A stretch of DNA of 64,000 nt from positions 5,378,001-5,442,000 of the forward strand of contig NZ_LT963352.1 in NCBI RefSeq assembly GCF_900236475.1. Reading direction: 5' to 3'. The notes under the pieces are model-generated. The model was not told the DNA's origin. It did not search any database and saw nothing but the letters and a program-made list of their open reading frames with translations. The position numbers and the translations under genes are program-made. Shown piece by piece: positions 25,456-33,319 of this stretch; position 1 is the stretch's first letter; each line of letters opens with the position of its first letter. Origin of the DNA: Streptomyces chartreusis NRRL 3882. GTDB lineage: Bacteria; Actinomycetota; Actinomycetes; Streptomycetales; Streptomycetaceae.

Positions 25456-26537
25456 GTGTCGAGGGCGGGGTAGTCGGTGTAGCCGGTCGCCCCGCCCACG
25501 TACATGAAGTACCGGTCGCGCATCTCGTTCAGCGGTGCCCCGAGCCGCAGCCGGGTCACCAGGTCGGGATTGGCGAGGAAGGGCCGCCCGAGGGCGATCA
25601 GGTCGGCCCCGGCGGCCAGCAGCGCCTCGGAGGCCCGGTGCACGGCGTCCGTGGAGATCTCCTTCAGCACCGGATTGGCGACGATCACCCCGGGCCAGGC
25701 GGCCCGCACCTTCCGGAACACCGGCGTGTCCGGGTCGGCGTACCCCAGGTGCAGATACGCGAGCCCCAGCCCGCCGAGCCGCTCGACGAGCGCGGGGTAG
25801 ATCTCCTCGGTCTCGCCCTCCTCGATGCCGTTGACGGTGTTGCCGGGGGAGACCCTCAGCCCCACCCGCGCGGCTCCGATCTCGGCGGCCACGGCCTCGG
25901 TCACCTCCGCCGCGAACCGGATCCGGGCGGCGACCGGTCCGCCGTAGCGGTCGGTGCGGAGGTTGGTGTTGCGGGCGAGGAACTGATGGAGCAGATGGCC
26001 GTTGGCGGAGTGCACCTCCACACCCTCGAAACCGGCGTCGACCGCGTTGCGGGCGGCGCGTGCGAAGTCCGCGACGGTGGCCCCGATGTCCTCGGCGGTC
26101 ATCTCCCTCGGCACGACGGCCGGCCGGTGGCCCACCGGCGTGAAGATCGTCTCGGGGAGCGGGACGGGCGAGGGCGCGACCGGCGTCAGCCCGCTGGTCG
26201 CGGGGTGGCCGACCCGGCCGCCGTGCTGGAGCTGGAGGAACATCCGTCCGCCCGCGTCCCGGACCGCGTCCGTGACCCGCCGCCAGCCGGCCACGTGCGC
26301 CGGGGCGTGGATGGCCGTGATGTTCGGGTACGTCTGCCCGACCGCGTTCGGCGTCGCGGCCTCGGCGATGATCAGCCCGGCGGAGGCGCGCTGGGCGTAG
26401 TACGTGGCCATGAGCGCGGTCGGGGTTCCGTCGGCCTCGGCCCGGTTGCGGGTCAGGGGCGCCATCACCAGACGGTTGGGCAGGTCCAGCCCGGGGAGAC
26501 GAGCCGGTTCGAAGAGTGCTGTCGTGTGCTGCGTCAT
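25395..26537 (-). CDS. Old Yellow Enzyme family alkene reductase
   Basis: The 380-residue FMN-dependent ene-reductase is an (alpha/beta)8 barrel. Typical segments are LPNRLVMAPLTRNRA near residue 20, MFLQLQHGGR, VEVHSANGHLLHQFL (substrate-binding His-x-x-Asn), TDRYGG, and LGRPFLANPDL in the FMN phosphate site. It reduces activated C=C bonds with NAD(P)H. Its divergent neighbour is a MerR-type regulator with a dyad operator in the shared promoter, so expression is probably induced by electrophiles or enones. The 3' end overlaps the dipeptidase gene tail-to-tail. Confidence 0.93.
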   Translation of the reverse strand: MTQHTTALFEPARLPGLDLPNRLVMAPLTRNRAEADGTPTALMATYYAQRASAGLIIAEAATPNAVGQTYPNITAIHAPAHVAGWRRVTDAVRDAGGRMFLQLQHGGRVGHPATSGLTPVAPSPVPLPETIFTPVGHRPAVVPREMTAEDIGATVADFARAARNAVDAGFEGVEVHSANGHLLHQFLARNTNLRTDRYGGPVAARIRFAAEVTEAVAAEIGAARVGLRVSPGNTVNGIEEGETEEIYPALVERLGGLGLAYLHLGYADPDTPVFRKVRAAWPGVIVANPVLKEISTDAVHRASEALLAAGADLIALGRPFLANPDLVTRLRLGAPLNEMRDRYFMYVGGATGYTDYPALDTQPSRESSDSIVALDGDRVA

Positions 26538-26553
26538 GTCCGTACGCTAGAAC

Positions 26554-26569
26554 CTGACACAGATGTCAG
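26554..26569. promoter_or_regulatory. MerR-type dyad operator between OYE and merR-like genes
   Basis: CTGACA-CAGA-TGTCAG is a perfect 6-bp dyad with a 4-base centre. In the leftward (OYE) direction it lies between TTGATT and TAGCGT, spaced 20 bases apart, the stretched spacer expected of MerR-activated promoters. Confidence 0.6.
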
Positions 26570-26590
26570 AATCAAGCCCGGGAGTGGGAC

Positions 26591-26950
26591 GTGCGGATCG
26601 GTGAACTGGCCCGGCGCACCAACGTGAGCGAGCGGTCGCTGCGCTACTACGAGAAGCAGGGGATGCTCACCGCCGAGCGGACGCCCGGCGGACACCGGGA
26701 GTACGCGGAGGCGGCCGTGGACCGGGTCATCCGGATCCAGGAGCTGTTCGCGGCGGGACTGTGCAGCGAGAAGATCGTCCAGCTGCTGCCGTGCATGCGG
26801 GACAGCGACGGCGGGCCGTCGGTCCGCGCCACGCCCAACCTGGTCGCCGAGCTCGCGGCCGAGCGTGCCCGCATCGACCGGATGATCGCCGACCTGGTCC
26901 GCTCCCGGGACACCCTGGACGAGGTGATCGAGGCGGCCCGGGTGCCCTGA
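26591..26950 (+). CDS. MerR-family transcriptional regulator
   Basis: The 119-residue regulator starts at GTG after GGGAGTGGGAC. The N-terminal winged helix MRIGELARRTNVSERSLRYY, with EKQGML and GGHREYAEAAVDRV, is canonical. A dimerisation helix follows, and two Cys (in GLCSEK and LLPCM) could sense redox or electrophiles, though neither is in a classic metal-binding arrangement. It probably controls the divergent alkene reductase through the dyad at 26554-26569. Confidence 0.92.
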   Translation: MRIGELARRTNVSERSLRYYEKQGMLTAERTPGGHREYAEAAVDRVIRIQELFAAGLCSEKIVQLLPCMRDSDGGPSVRATPNLVAELAAERARIDRMIADLVRSRDTLDEVIEAARVP

Positions 26951-27062
26951 GGGCGTCGCCGCACGAGGTCGGGGCCGTACTCCGAACGCGCCGCCCACCA
27001 GGAACCCCCCAGCGCTCCGTGCGACGGTGACCGTACGCCACGAACGACCGTACGGAGCCGCC

Positions 27063-28196
27063 ATGGCAGACCTCCAGGACGACCTGCGCCCCACCGCCGC
27101 GGCCGGTGAGTTCGACGACCTGTCCGAGCCGTACGCCGACGGGTCCGCCATGGCTGCGGAGCCCTATGAGCCCGTCTCCGATCCGGACGACGCGCCGCTG
27201 ACCCGAGCCCACGCCATCCTCGCCGTCCACCCCGTCGCCGACGGCTACAACGGACTGCCCTGGGCGCTCAAGCGCCTGTCCTGTTACGACCTGGAGGAGG
27301 GCGAGAGCACCGTCGCCACGGACGTGCCCCGCCTGCGCCGCGGGCGGGTGGGCGCGATGTTCTGGTCACTGCACCTGCCCGAGGGCCTGGACGGCGACCG
27401 GGCCGTCGGCGCCACCCTGGAGCAGCTGGACCTGGCCAAGACCGTCGCCCGGAACTGCGGCGAGGGACTGCGGCCGGCCTGTACGGCGGGGCAGGTCACC
27501 GACGCCCGCAACTGCGGCCGCGTCGCCGTGCTCCTCGGTCCCGCCGGGGCCTCGGCCGTGGGTGACTCGCTGGGCATCCTGCGCCAGCTGCACTTCCTCG
27601 GCCTGCGCGTGCTGACGCTGACCGGGGTGTCCTGGGCGAGCGACGCGGGGCTGACGCGGTTCGGCGAGGAGGTCGTCCGCGAGATGAACCGGATCGGCGT
27701 GATCCCTGACCTCTCCGGTGCCTCCGTGCCGACCGTCCGCCGCGTGCTGAGCCTCTCCCGGGCACCCGTGCTGTTCAGCCGCTCCGCCGCCCGGGCCCTG
27801 CGGCCGCACCCGGTCAACCTGCCCGACGACCTGCTGGCGGAACTGGGCGCGGCCAAGGGGCTGTGCATGGTGCCGCTGACGGCCGAGCAGACCGGGCCTA
27901 CCGTCCGTGACGTCGCCGATCACCTCGACCACATCCGGGGCGTGGCCGGTGCGCACTGCGTCGGACTGTCCGGCACGTACGACTCGGGTTCGGCCCACCC
28001 GCAGGAACTCGGCGACACCTCCTGCTATCCGCGGCTGATCGCCGAGCTGCTGCGGCGCGGCTGGGACGAGGCCGATGTGGCCCTGCTGACCTGGGGCAAC
28101 GTCCAGCGGGTCCTGTGTGGCGCCGACATCACCGCCCGCACCGCCCAGCAGCGACGCGAGCCGTCGACGGCGACCATCTCCGAGCTGGACGGGTGA
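27063..28196 (+). CDS. Dipeptidase-like (M19) pseudoenzyme without zinc ligands
   Basis: The 377-residue product is a clear paralogue of the M19 dipeptidase at 24259-25455, colinear from VADGYNGLPWAL to the C terminus. Every metal ligand has been replaced: DGHND became DGYNG, GAEGGH became GPAGAS, LSHV became LSGA, FSHSS became FSRSA, and GGDYDG became SGTYDS. The frame is intact, with normal codon use and a plausible ATG, so it is a maintained gene and not debris. An acidic N-terminal extension of ~45 residues is specific to it. It may be a binding or regulatory pseudoenzyme. The frame is open upstream to 27027. Confidence 0.85.
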   Translation: MADLQDDLRPTAAAGEFDDLSEPYADGSAMAAEPYEPVSDPDDAPLTRAHAILAVHPVADGYNGLPWALKRLSCYDLEEGESTVATDVPRLRRGRVGAMFWSLHLPEGLDGDRAVGATLEQLDLAKTVARNCGEGLRPACTAGQVTDARNCGRVAVLLGPAGASAVGDSLGILRQLHFLGLRVLTLTGVSWASDAGLTRFGEEVVREMNRIGVIPDLSGASVPTVRRVLSLSRAPVLFSRSAARALRPHPVNLPDDLLAELGAAKGLCMVPLTAEQTGPTVRDVADHLDHIRGVAGAHCVGLSGTYDSGSAHPQELGDTSCYPRLIAELLRRGWDEADVALLTWGNVQRVLCGADITARTAQQRREPSTATISELDG

Positions 28197-28208
28197 CCGG
28201 CAGGTGAC

Positions 28209-28604
28209 TCAGGCGGTGTGCTCGATCCGGCACAGGCAGAACGGATGCCCCACCGGGTCGGCGTACACCCGGAAGTCCTTCTTCTCGTAGTCCTCCCGGT
28301 CCAGCACCCGCGCCCCCAGCGCCAGCACCCGCTCCTCGGCCGCGTCGATCTCCTCCCAGGTCGACCCGCCGTCGAAGTCCAGGTGGAACTGCTGGGCGTT
28401 GCGGTCGGCCCGGGGCCACTCCGGCGGGGTGTAGCCGGGAGAGCGCTGGAAGGCGAGCCGCGGCCCGTCGGGGATCCGCAGCACCACCCAGTCGGGGTCG
28501 TCGTCCTCGGGCGTCCCGCCCCCGACCTGCGCGTAGAAACGGGCCAGCTCGCGCGGGTCGGGGCAGTCGACGACGACGGAACGGAAACGTGCCACAGCAG
28601 GCAT
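28209..28604 (-). CDS. VOC/glyoxalase-superfamily protein
   Basis: The 131-residue protein has vicinal-oxygen-chelate folds: RSVVVDCPDPRELARFYAQV at the start, QQFHLDF in the middle and DFRVYADPVGHPFCLC at the end. The start ATG follows GGGAGGCCCC. It is a paralogue of the next upstream gene (14 bases away). Such stand-alone proteins in Streptomyces are usually of unknown substrate; bleomycin-resistance-like binding or glyoxalase roles are possible. The longer frame reaching 28871 overlaps that paralogue and is not credible. Confidence 0.88.
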   Translation of the reverse strand: MPAVARFRSVVVDCPDPRELARFYAQVGGGTPEDDDPDWVVLRIPDGPRLAFQRSPGYTPPEWPRADRNAQQFHLDFDGGSTWEEIDAAEERVLALGARVLDREDYEKKDFRVYADPVGHPFCLCRIEHTA

Positions 28605-28618
28605 GGGGCCTCCCGGTG

Positions 28619-28990
28619 TCAGCAGGCGCAGAGGCAGAACGGGTGCCCGGCCGGGTCGGCGTAAACCCGGAACGTCCGCGTCCGGTCGTCGGCGTCCAGC
28701 GGCTTGGCGCCGAGCGCCAGCACACCCTTCTCGGCCGCGTCCAGGTCCTCCACGACCAGGTCGAGGTGGAACTGCTGCGAGCCGTCGGGCGACGGCCACT
28801 TCGGCGGTACGTACCCGGGGGACTCCTGGAAGGCCAGCGCCGCTCCGCCCGGCACCTTCAGGTCGACCCACTCGCCCGAGTCGTCGGCCTCCACCGTGGG
28901 AGTGCCGCCGAGCACCTCGGCGTAGAAGCCCGCGAGTGCGCGCGGATCGGGACAGTCCAGGACGACGACACCCAGCTCGGCGAGAGCCAT
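28619..28990 (-). CDS. VOC/glyoxalase-superfamily protein (tandem paralogue)
   Basis: The 123-residue protein starts at ATG after AAGGAGGAAGTC. It shares with its downstream neighbour VVLDCPDPRALAGFYAEV, LAFQESPGYVPPKWP, QQFHLDL and FRVYADPAGHPFCLC, so the pair arose by tandem duplication. The gene is divergent from a CGNR zinc-finger regulator across 130 bases rich in GTTAC/GTAAC repeats, and is probably controlled by it. Confidence 0.88.
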   Translation of the reverse strand: MALAELGVVVLDCPDPRALAGFYAEVLGGTPTVEADDSGEWVDLKVPGGAALAFQESPGYVPPKWPSPDGSQQFHLDLVVEDLDAAEKGVLALGAKPLDADDRTRTFRVYADPAGHPFCLCAC

Positions 28991-29011
28991 GACTTCCTCC
29001 TTGAAGCGGCC

Positions 29012-29085
29012 GTTACCTTCCGGTTGTTACCAGCACGAGCTGGCAACCAGTAACCGTTACTGCATGCTCCCGCATTGGCGGTAAC
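29012..29085. promoter_or_regulatory. GTTAC/GTAAC repeat cluster with dyad between the VOC and CGNR genes
   Basis: Five GTTAC or GTAAC words occur in 74 bases (29012, 29026, 29050, 29056, 29081). The central pair forms CAGTAAC-C-GTTACTG at 29048-29062, a 7-bp dyad around one base. It lies in the divergent promoter gap and is the best candidate binding site for the CGNR regulator. Confidence 0.5.
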
Positions 29086-29120
29086 CTCGCAAGGGGAAAA
29101 GCGAGAGGTACGGTCCAGCC

Positions 29121-29624
29121 ATGACGGAGAGATCGCCCGCGCCCGGCGGCCTGGCCCTGGTCGAGGCCCTGGTGAACACGCTGGACATCGAGTCGGGTGC
29201 CGACGCGCTGGACACGGCGGAGGGCCGGGCGCGCTTCGGGATCACGCGGGACGGGGTCGAGGACGCCCGGGCCCTGCGTGAGTCCCTGCGCGCGGTCCTG
29301 CTCGCCCACGCGGGGCACCCGCCGCACCGCGAGGTGACTCCTCTGGGCGACCTGCTGGCCGGGGCGCCGCTGCTGGTGGCGGTCGACCGGCGCGACGGCT
29401 CGGCGACCCTCGCCCCGGCCGACGAGGGCCCCCTGCTCTCCCGCGTCGCGGCCGCCGTCGCCGAGGCCCTGATCGCCGGCACCTGGAGCAGGCTCAAGGC
29501 CTGCGAGGCCGTCGACTGCCTCTGGGCGTACTACGACCGCAGTCCGGCCGGCCGGGGCCGCTGGTGCTCGATGCAGGTCTGCGGGGCCCGGGCGAAGATG
29601 CGCCGCTACCGGGCGAAGGGCTGA
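29121..29624 (+). CDS. CGNR zinc-finger-containing regulator (ABATE domain)
   Basis: The 167-residue protein has an N-terminal ABATE-like helical domain (LALVEALVNTLDIESGADAL) and a C-terminal CGNR-type zinc finger. That finger shows LKACEAVDCLWAYYDRS and then RWCSMQVCGARAKMRRYR: four Cys and a basic helix. The name-giving CGNR is CGAR here. Such proteins are predicted DNA-binding stress or ligand-responsive regulators. It is divergent from two VOC genes; the shared promoter carries a dyad that may be its operator. The stop lies 1 base from the convergent cupredoxin gene. Confidence 0.88.
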   Translation: MTERSPAPGGLALVEALVNTLDIESGADALDTAEGRARFGITRDGVEDARALRESLRAVLLAHAGHPPHREVTPLGDLLAGAPLLVAVDRRDGSATLAPADEGPLLSRVAAAVAEALIAGTWSRLKACEAVDCLWAYYDRSPAGRGRWCSMQVCGARAKMRRYRAKG

Positions 29625-29625
29625 C

Positions 29626-30354
29626 CTACGCCTCCTCCTCCCGCGGTGCCCGGGGAGCCGACGCCCGGGAGCCGACCAGGAGCAGGCACAGCACCGCGAC
29701 ACCGGCGACGATGCCGGTCAGCACGAGCAGCGGGTCGAGCGGGCGGGTGGTGGAGGCGGTCGTCTGGGTCTGCGGCTGCTGCGCGACCTGTGCGGCCGGG
29801 GACGCCGGGGCCGCCGGCGGTGACTGGCCCGCCGCGGCCGCCGGGGAGGCGGTGGACGCGGTGGAGGACGGCGACGAGGACGGCATGCGCATCGTCGGCG
29901 TCCCGCTGCCCGGCGTGGTGTGGCTCGGCGCGGTCTCCCGGTGTCCCGAGGAGGAGCCGGTGTGCTCGTGCGCCGTCGGTGCCGCCGTCGTCGCCGGTGC
30001 CGCCGCGCGGACCGTGATCCCGGCCGTCATGTTCGGGTGGACGGTACAGACGTAGCCGTACGACCCGGCTGTGGTGAACGTGAAGCTCCAGCTCTGCCCC
30101 TTGTCGAGCATCGGGGAGTGGATCGAGACCGGGCCCGAGGTGGTCTTCACGTCGTGCGGCGCCGTGTCCTGGTTGGTCCACGTCACCGTGGACCCGGCCG
30201 GGACGCTCAGGCGCGCGGGCGAGAAGGCGTACCCCTTCATCGTCACGCTGTACGAGGCCGCCGACGCCTGCCCGGCCGGCAGCAGCGGCAGGGCGAGGAG
30301 CGTCAGGACGGCGGACACGGCGGCACCCCGGGCCGTCCGTCGGGCCGCCCTCAC
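29626..30354 (-). CDS. Membrane-anchored cupredoxin (plastocyanin-like)
   Basis: The 242-residue protein starts at a GTG that overlaps the stop of the YceI-like gene (GTGA). It has a signal peptide ending AGQASA and a cupredoxin domain (residues ~28-115) with type-1 copper ligands: His in TAPHDV, then Cys, His and Met in YVCTVHPNM. A Pro/Ser/Thr-rich linker leads to a C-terminal helix (LLVLTGIVAGVAVLCLLLVG) and an acidic tail, EEEA. It should sit outside the membrane and carry copper or electrons. It belongs to the leftward copper cluster that includes CopC-CopD. Confidence 0.9.
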   Translation of the reverse strand: MRAARRTARGAAVSAVLTLLALPLLPAGQASAASYSVTMKGYAFSPARLSVPAGSTVTWTNQDTAPHDVKTTSGPVSIHSPMLDKGQSWSFTFTTAGSYGYVCTVHPNMTAGITVRAAAPATTAAPTAHEHTGSSSGHRETAPSHTTPGSGTPTMRMPSSSPSSTASTASPAAAAGQSPPAAPASPAAQVAQQPQTQTTASTTRPLDPLLVLTGIVAGVAVLCLLLVGSRASAPRAPREEEA

Positions 30355-30848
30355 GAGAACTCCGCCGCGACCAGCAGCCGCAGCCGGGTGGCCGGCCGGC
30401 GCCACGGCAGCCGGAACCCCGTGGCCCGGCGCAGCAGCCGGTACGGCAGCCGGGCGTGTCCCACGACCAGCAGCCGGTCGTCGGCCCGCTCGACCACCCG
30501 CAGCCGCATCAGGACGGGGAAGGCGACGCCGTTCAGGTCGAGGTCGCCGGTGAGCTGGAGACGGCCGTGGACCTCGTCGACCTGCTCCGAGGTGAGCACG
30601 GCGGAAAGCCGGCGGTCGTCGAACTCGTAGCGGAAGGAAGGGCGCTCGGCGTCCTCCGGCACGGTGAGGGACGCCTCGCCGAGCGTGACCCGACGGCGCA
30701 GGACCGGCAACGGCCCGTACCAGGCGGTGAGTTCGGTGAGTGAGCGGCCGGGGGCCACGGTGTACCGGCCGGGCAGCGGCAGCCGGCGGCCGGCGCCGTC
30801 GCGCGAGTGTGGCGGGGGAGGGGCGGTGGGCAGGGTGACGGTCGTCAT
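30351..30848 (-). CDS. YceI-like domain protein
   Basis: The product has 165 residues from the ATG at 30848, chosen because AAGGAGA lies just upstream; the frame extends to 30881. The beta-barrel pattern (GRYTVAPGRSLTELTAWYG, then RLSAVLTSEQVDEVHGRLQL and VAFPVLMRLRV) resembles YceI lipocalin-like proteins, which bind polyisoprenoids. No signal peptide is visible. It is translationally coupled to the downstream cupredoxin gene. YceI-like proteins frequently neighbour cytochrome or copper genes; the function here is unproven. Confidence 0.65.
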   Translation of the reverse strand: MTTVTLPTAPPPPHSRDGAGRRLPLPGRYTVAPGRSLTELTAWYGPLPVLRRRVTLGEASLTVPEDAERPSFRYEFDDRRLSAVLTSEQVDEVHGRLQLTGDLDLNGVAFPVLMRLRVVERADDRLLVVGHARLPYRLLRRATGFRLPWRRPATRLRLLVAAEFS

Positions 30849-30907
30849 CCCGGTCTCCTTGGAAAGCGGTTCCCGAAGCATGGCGATGGTGTGGAGAATG
30901 GAGCGGG

Positions 30908-30944
30908 CGCCGCTCCGGCCGGCTGAGCCCCGGCCGGAGCGGCG
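30908..30944. terminator. Terminator hairpin after the first cupredoxin gene
   Basis: CGCCGCTCCGGCCGG (30908-30922) and CCGGCCGGAGCGGCG (30930-30944) form a perfect 15-bp stem with a 7-base loop. It lies leftward of the cupredoxin stop at 30960 and before the YceI-like gene, so these probably form separate transcripts or differ in level. Confidence 0.75.
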
Positions 30945-30959
30945 TCCACCTGCGTCCCG

Positions 30960-31964
30960 TCAGCAGTTGTCCGTGAGGAAGTCCGTGGTGGGCGTGAGCA
31001 TCTGCCCGGCCCAGACGGTGTGCATCTTCACGTAGCTGTCGGGGTTGAGCAGGTCCGTGACCTGCTGTCCGGGCGATTCCTCCAGATGTGCCTTGTTGAC
31101 GTGGTTCAGCAGCACGCTGAGGGTGTCGTCGAGCACGGTGCCGCCGCCTTCGACGGCGGGCTTGAGGATGCTCTCGACCCACACCGTGTGCATCTTGATG
31201 TACGAGTCGAGCGCGAGTGCGTCCTGCACCTGCTCGCCCGGGGACCGTTCCAGGTGTGCCACGTAGAGGTGCTGGAGGATCGGCAGCAGCACGTTCTGGA
31301 CACTGGTGCACTGCTCGTCGTCACCGGAGCCGCCACCGCCGGTACCGCCCGTGGGAGTCGGCGTCGGGGTCGGTGACGAGGGGGGAGTGGGCGTGGGGCC
31401 GGTCGTGGGCGGGGCCGTGGGTGCGGGCGTGGGTGTGGGCGTGGGCGTGGGGGCGGGCGTCGATCCGCCGCCACCGCCGCCGGAGCCCTCGACGACCTTC
31501 ACCGACGCCACCATGTCCGGGTGCACCGCGCAGTAGTACTCGTACGTGCCCGCCTTGGTGAAGGTGTACGACCAGGAGTCGCCCTGCTCCAGCGTCCCCG
31601 AGTCGAACTTCACGGGGGCCTTGGTGGTGGTGACGGTGTGCGGCACGCTGTCGTGGTTGGTCCACCGGACGGTCTGGCCGACCTCGACGACGAGCTGCTT
31701 CCCGTCGCCGAACTTGTTGCCCATGATGTCGACCTGGTAGTCGGCCTTGGCGGCGGCGGGCTGCGCCTCGGCAGCGGCCACGGGCGCCTGAGCCGCGCCC
31801 GTGGTCTGCTCCGAGGAACCGGAACCCGACACCGCGCTCAGCAGCCCGAGGCTGAGCACCGCGGCCAGCGCCGCGCCGAGCCCGGCGACGAGCAGACCCC
31901 GGTTCCCGGCGGGCGGCCTGCGCCGCCCGTGACCGGTCTCGTCGCTCTCGTTGCTTCGTTTCAC
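30960..31964 (-). CDS. Secreted cupredoxin with Pro-Thr linker and duplicated C-terminal module
   Basis: The 334-residue protein starts at GTG after AAGGAGTCGAA. An N-terminal signal-anchor (GLLVAGLGAALAAVLSLGLLS) precedes a cupredoxin domain (residues ~75-160) with copper ligands His in VPHTVT and Cys, His, Met in YYCAVHPDM. A linker of (PT)n repeats follows. The C-terminal ~110 residues consist of two copies of one unit: AHLERSPGEQVQDALALDSY-IKMHTVW and AHLEESPGQQVTDLLNPDSY-VKMHTVW. I do not recognise this module. Single Cys residues flank the module and may form a disulphide. It is part of the copper cluster, next to CopC-CopD. Confidence 0.88.
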   Translation of the reverse strand: MKRSNESDETGHGRRRPPAGNRGLLVAGLGAALAAVLSLGLLSAVSGSGSSEQTTGAAQAPVAAAEAQPAAAKADYQVDIMGNKFGDGKQLVVEVGQTVRWTNHDSVPHTVTTTKAPVKFDSGTLEQGDSWSYTFTKAGTYEYYCAVHPDMVASVKVVEGSGGGGGGSTPAPTPTPTPTPAPTAPPTTGPTPTPPSSPTPTPTPTGGTGGGGSGDDEQCTSVQNVLLPILQHLYVAHLERSPGEQVQDALALDSYIKMHTVWVESILKPAVEGGGTVLDDTLSVLLNHVNKAHLEESPGQQVTDLLNPDSYVKMHTVWAGQMLTPTTDFLTDNC

Positions 31965-31990
31965 TTCGACTCCTTGTGCTTGGGGGGAGT

Positions 31991-33319
31991 TCAGCGGCCG
32001 GGGTCGGCCGTGACCAGCAGACTCGTCACGGCGAGCACGACGAGGACGAGCCCCGTCTCGACCGCGACCGAGTAACCGAAGGGCCGCACCGTGGCGGCGT
32101 CGCCGCGCAGCAGCACGGCGAGATCGAGGCGGGTGCGCACCCACTGGCGGCTCGCGAACGCGGCGAGCAGGACGGCTCCGAGCACGCCCGTCTTCAGCAG
32201 GAGCAGATGCCCGTACGAGGTGTGCAGCAGGGCGTCGTACGACCCCACCACCTGCCAGGCGAGCACCAGCCCGGCGCCGACGATCCCGGTGACGCTCACC
32301 GCCGCGAGCCGCGAGTAACCCGGCACCACCACCGCCAGCTCCCGGGCTCGCCGACGCGGCAGCACGGCCAGCGCGAGCACGGCCAGCCCGCCGATCCACA
32401 GCGAGGCGCCGAGCAGATGGACGAAGTCGGCGACGGCACCCCACGTGGGCTTAGCGCCCTCGGAGCTGTGGCCCGTCATGCCGGTCGTCCGCAGCAGCCC
32501 GAACGCCACCGCGAGGGCGCCCACCCGCCAGCCCGGGGAGCGGGAGGTGCGGGCCCCGCCCTGGAGCAGGGCGCCGAGCACCACGGCCGCCAGCACCCAC
32601 AGCAGAGCCCGCGCGGCGAGCACGACCCCGGGCTCGGTGGCCAGCAGATCGGCGTACGTCCTCGGGCGCAGCGCGTCCCGCGGTCCGCCGAGCGTGCCGT
32701 AGGCGCCCTGGAGGCCGATGCTCGCGACGGTGGCCATCAGGCCCACCACCCAGGCGAAGACGAGCAGCGCCCGGGACCGCGGCTCGTCCGCGCCGCGCGG
32801 CCACAGCAGTACGACGAAGGCGAGACCGCCGACGAACAGGGCCAGCGCGAGATAGCCCGCCCAGCGGGCGGCGACCAGGCCCTTGCGCACCGAGGGGGAG
32901 GGGGTGGGAGCGGCGGCCTCGTCGCCGCCGGTCCTGGCGGCCGGTGCGCCGACGGTGAGGGTGATCCGGCCGGAGGAGGCGTGTCCGTCCTCCGCGTCGA
33001 CGACGGACCAGACGACGGCGAGCTCACCGTGCTCCGGGGCGGCGAGCGCGACCCGGACGGCGTCGGCCCCGCCACCCGGCGCACGGGACACCGGGAGCCG
33101 GTCGCCGCCCACCGTCAGCACCCGGACGTCGGCGAGGTCGACGGCCTCGTCGAAGGTGAGCGTGAGGTGGTCGGGGGTCTTCTTCAGGTTGGCCCCGTCC
33201 TTCGGGGAGGAGGAGACCAGCTCGGTGTGGGCGGAGGCGGCCTGGGGCGCACCGGCCAGGACGTAGAGGAGCGGGGTGAGCAGGAGCAGGAGCAGGGCGC
33301 GGCGGACGGTCGTGGTCAC
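31991..33319 (-). CDS. CopC-CopD fusion, copper resistance/uptake membrane protein
   Basis: The 442-residue fusion has a signal peptide followed by a CopC domain. The mature N terminus AHTELVSSSPKDGA carries the N-terminal His, and DGHASSGRI supplies a second copper-site region. The CopD domain (from residue ~145) has about eight transmembrane helices, with HLLGASLWIGGLAVLAL and SYGHLLLLKTGVLGAVLL. Such fusions bind periplasmic Cu(II) and pass it across the membrane, typically to supply cuproenzymes. Its start overlaps the preceding gene (ATGA). The cupredoxins downstream are likely copper recipients. Confidence 0.93.
   Translation of the reverse strand: MTTTVRRALLLLLLTPLLYVLAGAPQAASAHTELVSSSPKDGANLKKTPDHLTLTFDEAVDLADVRVLTVGGDRLPVSRAPGGGADAVRVALAAPEHGELAVVWSVVDAEDGHASSGRITLTVGAPAARTGGDEAAAPTPSPSVRKGLVAARWAGYLALALFVGGLAFVVLLWPRGADEPRSRALLVFAWVVGLMATVASIGLQGAYGTLGGPRDALRPRTYADLLATEPGVVLAARALLWVLAAVVLGALLQGGARTSRSPGWRVGALAVAFGLLRTTGMTGHSSEGAKPTWGAVADFVHLLGASLWIGGLAVLALAVLPRRRARELAVVVPGYSRLAAVSVTGIVGAGLVLAWQVVGSYDALLHTSYGHLLLLKTGVLGAVLLAAFASRQWVRTRLDLAVLLRGDAATVRPFGYSVAVETGLVLVVLAVTSLLVTADPGR

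Noticed and set aside
28209..28871. A 220-codon fused VOC protein on the minus strand
   Set aside because: Its N-terminal half is an out-of-frame reading of the neighbouring VOC gene; a strong GGGAGG site supports the start at 28604.
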